DNA of 12,401 bases. It comes from Alphaproteobacteria bacterium (lineage in GTDB: Bacteria > Pseudomonadota > Alphaproteobacteria > Rhizobiales > Aestuariivirgaceae). The stretch lies in the NCBI GenBank assembly GCA_024279045.1, contig JAJRRZ010000113.1, positions 1-12,401 of the forward strand. Reading direction: 5' to 3'. Below, piece after piece: positions 1 through 6,466 of the stretch; position 1 is the first letter of the stretch; each line of letters opens with the position of its first letter. The translations under genes and the position numbers were made by a program. Under the pieces are notes generated by a model. That model did no database searches. It was not told where the DNA came from and was given only the letters and a program-made list of their open reading frames with translations.

Positions 1-1191
1 CGCCGGGAGATGCTGCGCGGCGAGTTTGCCGAGATGCTCGCCTGCATCCGCTGCGGCGCGTGCCTGAACCACTGTCCGGTCTATCAGCTCACCGGCGGCC
101 ATGCCTATGGCAACGTCTATTCCGGGCCGATGGGCATCGTGCTGGGCCGCGCGGTGTTCGGCCTGCGTGGCGCGGACCTGCTGGCCGATGGCGTGGAGCA
201 GGCCTGCACCATGTGCAACCGTTGCGCGGAAGTGTGTCCATCACACATCGACCTGCCCGGCCTCATCCGCCGCTGGCGGGCGCGGGCGGTGGCCGCGGGG
301 AATGGCGGACGCCTGGCGGGGCTGGCGCAGAAGATGCACGCGGTGCTGGCGGCGCGGCCCTGGCGATATCGGCGCGCGGCGGCGCTGGGGGCGCGCACGT
401 TGCGGCTGTTGCGGCGCTGGCCGGGGCTGGCGCGGCGGCTGCCGGGGTTGCGGCAGTGGATGCAGGGGCGGGCGCTGCCGGAAGCGACAGGCGAGACGTT
501 TCTGCAGTCGATAGCCGGCAAGATGTTCGAGGCCGAGGGCGGATGCGCGCCTTTGCCTTCCTTCCCGGCTCTCCTTCCCCGAGAGGAAGGAAGCGAAAAA
601 GAAAGAGAAGGGAGCGCATCCGGGCGCATCATTCCGGCGCGGGCGTTGGTCTCCGGGGAAGAGGCGGTGGCGCAATTCGCCGAACAGGCGGCAGCGGCGG
701 GCGCACGGGTGCACCGGCTGGCATCCCCTGCCGATGTATCGGCTGCGGTGCATAATGTGCTGGATGCAATGAAGCTCAAGCCACGTGCTCATGTGGCCGA
801 GCCGCTTGCCGGCGGCACGGCATGGGAAGGCATCGACCTGAAGCCTTTTGCGCCTGATGTGCCTGCCGTCGTGTTGCCCTGCCTTGCTGCCGCCGCAGAA
901 ACCGGCACGCTGGTGCTGACATCCGGCGCCTTGTGGCCGTTGCGTGCCTGTCTGCTGCCGGAAGTGCTGTTCGTGGTATTGCGCAGCGATGACATTTGCG
1001 GCGGCTACGAGCAGGCCATTGCCCATGCGCTGAGCGTGGACGGCCTCGAGGATCTGCCCGCCGCGCCCGATATGCCGTGCAGCATCATGCTGATCACCGG
1101 CCCGTCGCGCACGGCGGACGTGGAGCAGACCCTCGTCATCGGCGCGCATGGCCCGAAGGCACTGCATGTGCTGCTGCTGGAGGCTGGTTGA
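1..1191 (+). CDS. Fused LutB-LutC lactate-utilisation Fe-S/LUD protein, 5' end outside window
   Basis: The reading frame is open from base 1, so the N-terminus, presumably the LutB LUD domain, lies outside the window; 396 residues are visible. Residues 15-25 hold CxxCxxCxxxC (C15, C18, C21, C25, followed by PVY) and residues 69-79 hold a second CxxCxxCxxxCP, the ferredoxin-like pair of LutB. A basic Arg/Ala/Leu-rich helical segment follows (about 90-160), then a low-complexity linker (about 181-210). Residues from about 215 to the end form a LutC-type LUD domain, with LTSGALW near 305 and TGPSRTADVE followed by the GAHGP motif near the C-terminus. LutB and LutC are normally separate proteins that act with LutA in oxidising L-lactate to pyruvate in the cytoplasm; here they are one chain. 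LutA is not visible. The product could instead serve another 2-hydroxyacid, since a GlcE-like gene lies nearby. Family call is confident; substrate is inferred. Confidence 0.88.
   Translation, partial: RREMLRGEFAEMLACIRCGACLNHCPVYQLTGGHAYGNVYSGPMGIVLGRAVFGLRGADLLADGVEQACTMCNRCAEVCPSHIDLPGLIRRWRARAVAAGNGGRLAGLAQKMHAVLAARPWRYRRAAALGARTLRLLRRWPGLARRLPGLRQWMQGRALPEATGETFLQSIAGKMFEAEGGCAPLPSFPALLPREEGSEKEREGSASGRIIPARALVSGEEAVAQFAEQAAAAGARVHRLASPADVSAAVHNVLDAMKLKPRAHVAEPLAGGTAWEGIDLKPFAPDVPAVVLPCLAAAAETGTLVLTSGALWPLRACLLPEVLFVVLRSDDICGGYEQAIAHALSVDGLEDLPAAPDMPCSIMLITGPSRTADVEQTLVIGAHGPKALHVLLLEAG
541..620. repeat. Imperfect long inverted repeat inside the LutBC linker
   Basis: The ends are perfect 8-bp inverted arms, GGATGCGC at 541-548 and GCGCATCC at 613-620. 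Between them the left half is pyrimidine-rich and the right half purine-rich. They pair imperfectly towards an inner CCTTCC / GGAAGG stem around 572-590. The segment is translated in frame as a linker rich in Pro on one side and Glu/Lys/Ser on the other. The strand asymmetry differs from the flanking coding DNA. It looks like a small palindromic element tolerated inside a gene; only one copy is visible. Confidence 0.5.
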
Positions 1192-1202
1192 TTGAATGTC
1201 CC

Positions 1203-1217
1203 GGCCTTCGGCTTTTT
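1203..1217 (+). terminator. Possible weak terminator after lutBC
   Basis: A short GCC-TTC-GGC hairpin, extendable by a G-T pair, is followed by five T residues, 12 bases after the lutBC stop. The stem is only 3-4 bp, so this is a weak candidate. Confidence 0.25.
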
Positions 1218-1291
1218 GTCTGTCTCACCCTGCATCAACAGGATCGTGATGCGCGCTGCCCTTGCGGGGGAGCGGGAAATGCGCCATGCAT

Positions 1292-1311
1292 TTATTGGAA
1301 TGATTCCAGAT
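1292..1311 (+). promoter_or_regulatory. Irr/Fur-superfamily-like operator upstream of msrP
   Basis: The centre is the perfect inverted repeat TGGAA-TGA-TTCCA. The 20-bp site reads TTATTGGAATGATTCCAGAT and matches the site upstream of rubrerythrin (10109-10128) at 17 of 20 bases. The half-sites resemble the TTTAGAA / TTCTAAA arms of the iron control element bound by Irr in alphaproteobacteria. The site lies about 50 bp before the msrP start. The regulator is inferred; none is encoded in the window. Confidence 0.5.
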
Positions 1312-1312
1312 T

Positions 1313-1341
1313 ATCTGCTTGCAGATTGTCTGCCTGCGGAT
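1313..1341 (+). repeat. Palindrome and direct repeat in the msrP leader
   Basis: ATCTGC-TT-GCAGAT (1313-1326) is a perfect 6-bp inverted repeat. Its right part is echoed: CTGCTTGCAGAT at 1315-1326 and CTGCCTGCGGAT at 1330-1341 match at 10 of 12 bases with a 15-bp period. The block lies between the Irr-like site and the ribosome binding site, so it could be a second regulator site or an mRNA leader structure. Confidence 0.4.
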
Positions 1342-1363
1342 GGTTCGAGGAGACGCATCACCC

Positions 1364-2296
1364 ATGCCGAAGTGGTTCACGCCCGACCTGACGGAAAACG
1401 ACGTTACGCCGGAAGAGGTCTATTTCAACCGCCGCAAGTTCATGCGTGCCGCCGGGGCGGTGGCGCTGTTTCCGACGCTGGCGGCCTGCGAGAGCGAGGG
1501 CGGAAACCAGGCCCGCGCCGAAGGCAGGAACGAGCTGAAGCCCTCGCCATACGAGGACATCACCTCCTACAACAACTTCTACGAATTCGGCACGTCGAAG
1601 CGTGATCCGAAGAAACATGCCCAACGGCTGACGACGAAACCCTGGCACATCACCATCGATGGTCTGGTGGACAAGCCCGGTGTCTATCCGCTGGAAGACA
1701 TCCTGAAGGGCATGGACATCGAGGAGCGCATCTACCGCTTCCGCTGCGTGGAAGGGTGGTCGATGGTCATTCCGTGGAACGGCTTCATGCTGCGTGATCT
1801 GCTGAAGCGCGTGGGCGTGAAGGCCGGGGCGAAATACGTCGCCTTCGAGACGCTGCACAGGCCGGAGGAAATGCCGGGGCAGAAGCTGCCGCTGCTGGAA
1901 TGGCCCTATCGCGAAGGGTTGCGGCTGGACGAGGCCATGCACCCGCTCACGCTGCTGGCCACGGGGCTGTATGGCAAGGACATGCCGAAGCAGAACGGCG
2001 CGCCCATCCGACTGGTGGTGCCGTGGAAATACGGCTTCAAGTCCATCAAGAGCATTGTGCGCATCTCGCTGGTGGACACCCAGCCGCCAAACACCTGGAA
2101 CATGATGCAGCCGGACGAATACGGCTTCTATGCCAACGTCAACCCCCATGTCTCGCATCCGCGCTGGTCGCAGGCAACGGAACGCCGCCTCGGCGAGGGG
2201 CTGTTCGGCAAGCGCGTGCCGACGCTGATGTTCAACGGCTACGAGGAGCAGGTCGCCAGCCTCTACAAGGGCATGGACTTGCGCAAATACTACTGA
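1364..2296 (+). CDS. msrP: MsrP, molybdopterin catalytic subunit of periplasmic methionine sulfoxide reductase
   Basis: MsrP (formerly YedY) reduces protein-bound methionine sulfoxide in the periplasm, using electrons from the quinone pool passed through MsrQ. The 310-residue product starts at the ATG preceded by GAGGAGA (1347-1353); an earlier in-frame codon at 1319 lacks such a site. A Tat signal (R23-R24 in NRRKFMR, then a short hydrophobic run) precedes the sulfite-oxidase-type fold. RCVEGWSM contains C128, equivalent to the Cys that binds molybdenum. YNNFYEFG (69-76), the long LRLDEAMHPLTLLATGLYG region (186-204), VVPWKYGFKSIKSI and DEYGFYANVNP are close to the E. coli protein throughout. 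Oddly, the signal ends in L39-A40-A41-C42, a good lipobox, so the enzyme may be a lipoprotein rather than freely soluble. msrQ follows after 11 bp. An operator-like palindrome at 1292-1311 suggests iron or redox control. Confidence 0.95.
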   Translation: MPKWFTPDLTENDVTPEEVYFNRRKFMRAAGAVALFPTLAACESEGGNQARAEGRNELKPSPYEDITSYNNFYEFGTSKRDPKKHAQRLTTKPWHITIDGLVDKPGVYPLEDILKGMDIEERIYRFRCVEGWSMVIPWNGFMLRDLLKRVGVKAGAKYVAFETLHRPEEMPGQKLPLLEWPYREGLRLDEAMHPLTLLATGLYGKDMPKQNGAPIRLVVPWKYGFKSIKSIVRISLVDTQPPNTWNMMQPDEYGFYANVNPHVSHPRWSQATERRLGEGLFGKRVPTLMFNGYEEQVASLYKGMDLRKYY

Positions 2297-2307
2297 AAGA
2301 CGCCCTC

Positions 2308-2919
2308 ATGACCCGCACCATCAACCACCATGTCCGCCGCCTGCCGGCATGGCCCATCCACATCATGACGCTGGCGCTCATCGGCTGGCATTTCTGGCTG
2401 GCCATCAGCGGCCACTACCGGCCCGACCCGGTGCGCATGCTGGAGCTGGAATACGGCATCCTGGCGCTGCAATTGCTGCTGGCGACGCTGGTGATCACGC
2501 CGCTGAAGCGTTTCACCGGCATCAACCTGATGAAGTTCCGCCGGGCGCTGGGGCTGAGCGCCTTCTTCTTCGCGCTGGCACATCTGGCAGTGTGGGTGGT
2601 GCTGGACATGCAGTTCCTGTTCGTGCAGATGCTCTCCGACATCGTCAAGCGGCCCTACATCACCTTCGGCATGGCGGCCTTCGTGATGATGCTGCCACTG
2701 GCGATCACCTCCAGCAATGCCTTCATCAAACGACTGGGCGCGCAGCGCTGGCGCAGGCTGCATCGGCTGGTCTATCCGCTGGCCATCCTCGGCGTGCTGC
2801 ATTTCATCTGGGTGCGCAAGGGCTTTCAGATCGAGCCGCTCGTCTACATGGGCCTGCTGATCGTGCTGCTGGCGCTGCGCATGCGCTGGAGCTTTCCGCG
2901 CCAGCCCGCCACGGCGTGA
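2308..2919 (+). CDS. msrQ: MsrQ, heme-binding membrane subunit of the MsrPQ system
   Basis: MsrQ (formerly YedZ) is an inner-membrane b-type cytochrome of the ferric-reductase-like family that takes electrons from quinol or flavin and hands them to MsrP. The 203-residue protein from this ATG has about six hydrophobic segments: roughly 17-34, 46-64, 80-100, 117-134, 152-168 and 175-191. Candidate heme ligands are H92 (in AHLAVW), H152 (RRLHRLVYP) and H165 (GVLHFIW), in the family's usual positions. The frame stays open upstream inside msrP, but homology begins at this start, 11 bp after the msrP stop, consistent with cotranscription. The ribosome binding site is weak (GAAAGAC), so coupling to msrP translation is likely. 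Confidence 0.93.
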   Translation: MTRTINHHVRRLPAWPIHIMTLALIGWHFWLAISGHYRPDPVRMLELEYGILALQLLLATLVITPLKRFTGINLMKFRRALGLSAFFFALAHLAVWVVLDMQFLFVQMLSDIVKRPYITFGMAAFVMMLPLAITSSNAFIKRLGAQRWRRLHRLVYPLAILGVLHFIWVRKGFQIEPLVYMGLLIVLLALRMRWSFPRQPATA

Positions 2920-2993
2920 GTTTTTTCCGCCGACCGGGCTTGCCTTGCGCTTGCCTTTGCCCGCCAATGCCGGAAACATGGCATGTATCAGGC

Positions 2994-3000
2994 AAGGAGG
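2994..3000 (+). promoter_or_regulatory. Ribosome binding site fixing a GTG start for glcE
   Basis: AAGGAGG lies 7 bases before the GTG at 3008. It supports GTG over the in-frame ATG at 2978 and TTG at 2945, neither of which has a comparable site. Confidence 0.8.
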
Positions 3001-3007
3001 CTGGGCG

Positions 3008-4330
3008 GTGGACATCATCACTCCCGAATCGGAAGAGGCGCTGGCCGAGGCCATTGCCGAGACGGCTGGGCGCGAACGGCGGCTGCGCATCACCGGCCAC
3101 GGCACACGCAGCGGACTGGGCGCGCCGGTGGCGGCGGATGCCGTGCTGCGCACCACGGAGCTGAAAGGAGTGGAGGAATATCAGCCCGAAGAGCTGACCT
3201 TCACCGCGCTGGCCGGCACGCCACTGGCCGAGATCGAGGCCATGCTGGCGCAAAGACGCCAGATGCTGCCCTTCGAGCCGCCGCGTTTTGCCGAAGTGCT
3301 GGCAGCTTATGGCGCGCAACAACCTCCAGCGACAGAGACGGCGGGTGCAGCAGTGGATCATTCAGCGGATGATGCCGGCACGCTGGGCGGGGTGGTAAGC
3401 GTTGGCATGGCCGGCCCGCGGCAGATACTGCGCTGGAGCGTGCGCGATCATGTGCTGGGCTTTTCCGCCGTCAATGGCCGCGGCGAGCTGTTCAAGGCCG
3501 GCGGCAGGGTTGTGAAGAACGTTACCGGCTATGACCTGCCAAAGCTGATGAGCGCCAGCTTCGGCACGCTGGCGGTGCTCACGCGGCTGACCGTGCGCGT
3601 GTTGCCCGCGCCGGAGCGGGCCATCACGCTGACTTGCCGCGGGCTGGATGCGCCGGCGGCGGTGGCGGCCATGAGCCGGGCCATGCTGACCCCGGCGGAA
3701 GTATCCGCGGCCTGCTGGCTGCCGGAGACACTCGTGCCGGCAGCGCTGAAAACAGGCGCACCAGAAGACGCCACGGGCGGCGGGACACTTACCTGCCTGC
3801 GGGTGGAGGGCTTTGCCGGATCGCTGAAGAGCCGCGCGGAAATGTTGCGCGCGGCAATGCAGGGGCATGGCGACTGGACGCTGGCGGAAGGCGAAGCATG
3901 GGACGATTTCTGGGCTGGCCTGCGCGATGTGCGGCCCATGCTGGCGGGTGCCGCCGAAGAAGTGCCTGAAGGAGATGCGGGCCGCCACTGGCTGTGGCGC
4001 ATCACCCTGGCTCCGGCCAGTGGTGGCAAGCTGGCCGCGGCGCTGATGGACAAGCTGCAGGCGGCACACCTGTTCATCGACCGCGCGGGCGGCCTGATCT
4101 GGCTGTCGTTGCCATTGCCCGCGTTGCCGGATGCTGCCGATGGGGCCGAGGCCCTGCGCCGCGTGTGTGGCGAGTGCGGCGCACAGGCCATGCTGTTCGC
4201 CGCGCCGCAGGAATACCGCGCTGCCGTGCCGGTGTTCGCACCACAGCCGCAGGCATTGGCCGCCCTGCAACAGCGCGTGCGCACGCAGTTCGACCCGGCG
4301 GGCATCTTCAACCCCGGCATCATGGGCTGA
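3008..4330 (+). CDS. glcE: Glycolate oxidase FAD-binding subunit GlcE-like
   Basis: GlcE is one of two FAD-fold subunits of the membrane-associated glycolate oxidase (GlcDEF), which oxidises glycolate to glyoxylate. The 440-residue product begins at a GTG fixed by AAGGAGG. ITGHGTRSGLG (28-38) and GTLGGVVSVGMAGP (124-137) are the flavin pyrophosphate-binding segments of the PCMH fold. NVTGYDLPKLM (171-181) followed by SFGTLAVLTRLTVRVLP is the family signature, and the end, FDPAGIFNPG, is the usual C-terminus. The protein is longer than typical GlcE (about 350 residues), with an extra Ala/Pro-rich stretch near 100-122 and further length in the C-terminal half. GlcD and GlcF are absent from the window and the gene lies alone, 88 bp after msrQ, so its partners must be elsewhere or outside the edge. 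A role with the upstream LutBC protein is possible. Confidence 0.87.
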   Translation: MDIITPESEEALAEAIAETAGRERRLRITGHGTRSGLGAPVAADAVLRTTELKGVEEYQPEELTFTALAGTPLAEIEAMLAQRRQMLPFEPPRFAEVLAAYGAQQPPATETAGAAVDHSADDAGTLGGVVSVGMAGPRQILRWSVRDHVLGFSAVNGRGELFKAGGRVVKNVTGYDLPKLMSASFGTLAVLTRLTVRVLPAPERAITLTCRGLDAPAAVAAMSRAMLTPAEVSAACWLPETLVPAALKTGAPEDATGGGTLTCLRVEGFAGSLKSRAEMLRAAMQGHGDWTLAEGEAWDDFWAGLRDVRPMLAGAAEEVPEGDAGRHWLWRITLAPASGGKLAAALMDKLQAAHLFIDRAGGLIWLSLPLPALPDAADGAEALRRVCGECGAQAMLFAAPQEYRAAVPVFAPQPQALAALQQRVRTQFDPAGIFNPGIMG

Positions 4331-4333
4331 GCA

Positions 4334-4399
4334 TCAAGGCTGCTTTTGTCCGGCAACGGTGGATGGCAGGCGCTCGGCCAGCTCCTGCATGGCAGTGCT
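4334..4399 (-). pseudogene. Displaced hisG 3'-end remnant
   Basis: Read on the minus strand from the ATG at 4390, this gives MQELAERLPSTVAGQKQP and a TGA at 4334-4336. The intact hisG has MQELAERVQSTTTIVQQQ from residue 227. The first seven residues and the S-T pair are identical, and most differences in the matching codons are synonymous (GAA/GAG, CGA/CGC). The remnant has no upstream hisG sequence and no start site of its own. Its stop lies 3 bp from the convergent glcE stop, as expected if it was once the true hisG end. The match is short, so chance or a simple local duplication cannot be fully excluded. Confidence 0.6.
4358..4394 (-). repeat. Direct repeat copy 1 (hisG tail), fic-distal end
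   Basis: A 37-bp segment identical at 32 of 37 positions, without gaps, to 5756-5792 inside hisG and in the same orientation. The best part is a 24-bp core at 4371-4394 with 2 mismatches. The two copies bracket fic. Confidence 0.7.
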
Positions 4400-4428
4400 T
4401 CTGAATAGCGCTTACCCACAGAGAAACG

Positions 4429-5634
4429 TCATGAGCCGTGCTGCTTGTTGCCATCATGGTTGGCAAAGCTGTTCACACCCGTTTCCATGATCTGCAGATA
4501 CCGGACATAGGCATAGGTCCTGCCACGCTGTCGACCGGAAATTTCACGCACAATACCCATTTTTTCCAACCGTTTCATGGCTTTGCTGACAGGGGGATGC
4601 GTCAGTCCGGTATGCTGGCAAACCCAGGTGATGGTAGCAATGGGCCTGCGCTGCAGGGCATGCAGCACGCGGTGCAAGGTACCAGCCTGCCGTCCACCGT
4701 AATTGCTGACACGGGCTTCATCATCGTGAAACAGGAGAATGAGCTTGCTGGCTGTATCCACGGCATTGCCTGCCACCTGTTGCACGCCCTCAAGGAAGAA
4801 TGACAGCCATGCCTCCCAATCTCCCCGCAGGCGGACATTTGTCAGGAGGTCAAAATAACGCTGGCGATGCTGGCGCAGAAACAGGCTGAGATAGAGCAGC
4901 GGGTGACGCAACAGGCCGTCGGCATGCAGGATGAAGGAAATCAGCATGCGTCCAAGCCGGCCATTTCCATCCAGAAAGGGGTGTATGGTCTCGAATTGCA
5001 CATGAGCCAGTGCTGCCTTGACCAGCGTTTCATAGGGCTGGGCATCATCCGGCATGCTGATGAAGTTTTCCAGTGCCGCCATGCAGGACTCGACCTCCTG
5101 CGGTGGTGGCGGCACGAAAGTTGCCGTACTCACATCAAGCCCGCCGATCCAGTTTTGCGTGTGGCGGAAGTGGCCCGGCCTCTTGTCCTGTCCGCGACCA
5201 CTGTCCAGCAGTATGGCGTGCATCTCACGCAACAGTCGATTGCACAGCGGAAGTCCTTCCTGCAGGCGCCGCATGCCGTGCTCCAGCGCCCGCACGTAGT
5301 TCGAGACTTCGCGCACATCATCAAAAGGCACACCCGGAGCCTCTTCAAGCTCGAACAGCAGCAAGTCGGAAAGTGTGGAGCGTGTGCCCTCGATTTGCGA
5401 GGATAGAACCGCCTCACGACGAACATAGGTATAGAGGAAAATGTCCGGATCGGGCAGCAAAGTGGCAATGTTGTCCAGCCCACCGAGGGCATGTACGGCT
5501 TGCTCCAGTTGCTTGCGCAACGTGGATGAAAGATCCAGTGGTGGTTCAGGTGGCAGTGGTACAGGCACAAAGGCGTTTGCCGCGTGTCCCTCATGCACGA
5601 TGGGAACGAAATGGCCTGTCAATCCACGCTGCAT
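4429..5634 (-). CDS. Fic-domain AMP-transferase family protein with C-terminal winged helix
   Basis: Fic enzymes transfer AMP (sometimes another nucleotide moiety) to hydroxyl groups of target proteins. The 401-residue product starts at MQRGLTGHFVPI, the conserved beginning of this subfamily, with AAGG about 8 bases upstream; the frame is open further 5' but that part lacks family sequence and runs into hisG. An N-terminal Fic_N region is followed by the inhibitory helix motif SxxxEG (S78-E82-G83), marking a class II, self-inhibited Fic. The catalytic loop H218-PFLDGNGR-LGR229 is intact, so activity is expected. Residues about 315-380 form a MarR-like winged helix (THPPVSKAMKRLEKMGIV). No antitoxin gene is adjacent. 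Base composition is lower in G+C than its neighbours, and it sits between two copies of the hisG tail, so it was probably acquired. The winged helix suggests it may control its own promoter. Target unknown. Confidence 0.92.
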   Translation of the reverse strand: MQRGLTGHFVPIVHEGHAANAFVPVPLPPEPPLDLSSTLRKQLEQAVHALGGLDNIATLLPDPDIFLYTYVRREAVLSSQIEGTRSTLSDLLLFELEEAPGVPFDDVREVSNYVRALEHGMRRLQEGLPLCNRLLREMHAILLDSGRGQDKRPGHFRHTQNWIGGLDVSTATFVPPPPQEVESCMAALENFISMPDDAQPYETLVKAALAHVQFETIHPFLDGNGRLGRMLISFILHADGLLRHPLLYLSLFLRQHRQRYFDLLTNVRLRGDWEAWLSFFLEGVQQVAGNAVDTASKLILLFHDDEARVSNYGGRQAGTLHRVLHALQRRPIATITWVCQHTGLTHPPVSKAMKRLEKMGIVREISGRQRGRTYAYVRYLQIMETGVNSFANHDGNKQHGS

Positions 5635-5655
5635 GCCATCACCTTGTAAAACGTA

Positions 5656-5708
5656 TGTTTGACAAGCTGTATCGTTATCAAACGATATAGGCATTTCGTT
5701 TGACAAGC
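5656..5708 (-). promoter_or_regulatory. Triple GTTTGAYAA operator-like cluster upstream of fic
   Basis: Three copies of YGTTTGAYAA alternate in orientation: TGTTTGACAAGC (plus, 5656-5667), CGTTTGATAACG (minus, 5673-5684) and CGTTTGACAAGC (plus, 5697-5708). GTTTGACAAGC is an exact 11-bp direct repeat. The middle copy overlaps the perfect palindrome TATCGTT-ATCA-AACGATA (5670-5687). The third copy forms CGTTTG-ACAAG-CAAACG (5697-5713). The cluster starts 22 bases upstream of the fic ATG in an AT-rich stretch where a promoter would lie; no convincing -35/-10 pair was found. Confidence 0.6.
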
Positions 5709-5713
5709 AAACG

Positions 5714-6466
5714 TCAACTACCCTCTTGTGCAGCCTGTTGCTGCACAATAGTGGTGGTGGATTGCACTCGTTCGGCCAGTTCCTGCATGGCATCGGTCTC
5801 GGCGGTGGCGTTGTGCAGGGCCAGCATGGCTTGGGAGCGCAGGATAGTGCCGTCATCCAGCACCTTCAGATGATTGGCGCGCAGGGTTTCGCCGCTGGAG
5901 GTGATATCGACGATCAGCTCTGCCAGCCCGGCTGCCGGCGCGCCTTCCGTGGCTCCGGCGGAACGCGTGGTGCGATAGGCCGTAACACCATGTTCGGCAA
6001 AGAAGGTGCGCGTCAGGCGCAGGTATTTCGTCGCCACGCGCATCAGCCGCCCGTGGCGGGCGTGATGTTCCGCCGCAATCTCTTCCAGGTCAGCCATGCG
6101 CGCGCAGTCCAGCCAGCATTGCGGCACCGCCACCACCACATCCGCATGGCCAAAGCCCAGCGCAATGCGCCGCGCCGCGACGGCATCCACATCCGGCATG
6201 GTCTCAAGCAGCAGGTCCTCGCCGGTTACACCGGCGGCGATGCGCCCCTCGCGCAGGTGGCGGGCGATTTCCGAGGCGGAAAGGTATGCCACCTCCAGTA
6301 CCGGTGCGGCCTTCAGCCCGCGCAATTCACCGCGATAGCCGCGGGCATGGCCGGTGCGCACCAGTTCCAGCCCGGCCTCGGCCAGCAGTGCGACGGCCTT
6401 GTCCATCAGCCGTCCCTTCGATGGCACGCCCAGCACCAGCGGCGGGTTGTTGGCAGAATTGGTCAT
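5714..6466 (-). CDS. hisG: ATP phosphoribosyltransferase, short form
   Basis: HisG joins ATP and PRPP to make phosphoribosyl-ATP, the committed step of histidine synthesis. The 250-residue product is the short form, lacking the C-terminal regulatory domain, and works as a complex with HisZ. VPSKGRL (14-20), GVTGEDLLLE (79-88) and the PRPP-binding loop DITSSGETL (187-195) are present. Its ATG overlaps the hisZ stop by 4 bp (ATGA), which fixes the start and implies translational coupling. The last roughly 24 residues (from M227) are Gln/Thr-rich and lower in G+C. They differ from a second hisG-like tail found downstream of fic, so the 3' end has probably been replaced together with the fic insert. 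The catalytic core is untouched, so function is expected. Confidence 0.95.
   Translation of the reverse strand: MTNSANNPPLVLGVPSKGRLMDKAVALLAEAGLELVRTGHARGYRGELRGLKAAPVLEVAYLSASEIARHLREGRIAAGVTGEDLLLETMPDVDAVAARRIALGFGHADVVVAVPQCWLDCARMADLEEIAAEHHARHGRLMRVATKYLRLTRTFFAEHGVTAYRTTRSAGATEGAPAAGLAELIVDITSSGETLRANHLKVLDDGTILRSQAMLALHNATAETDAMQELAERVQSTTTIVQQQAAQEGS
5756..5792 (-). repeat. Direct repeat copy 2 (hisG tail), hisG-proximal end
   Basis: This partner of 4358-4394 lies inside the intact hisG coding sequence. It is 1398 bp from the first copy, start to start, and fic is the only gene between them. Confidence 0.7.

Noticed and set aside
2906..2928. CGCC/GGCG with a following T-run as a terminator after msrQ
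   Set aside because: The loop between the arms would be only two bases, so a stable hairpin is not possible.
4429..5634. fic as half of a toxin-antitoxin pair
   Set aside because: No small antitoxin gene is adjacent, and the SxxxEG inhibitory helix is inside the protein, so it is a self-inhibited class II Fic.
5635..5856. Upstream in-frame extension of fic with a start at 5856
   Set aside because: The added 74 residues lack Fic family sequence and overlap hisG; the start at 5634 has a ribosome binding site and the conserved MQRGLTG beginning.
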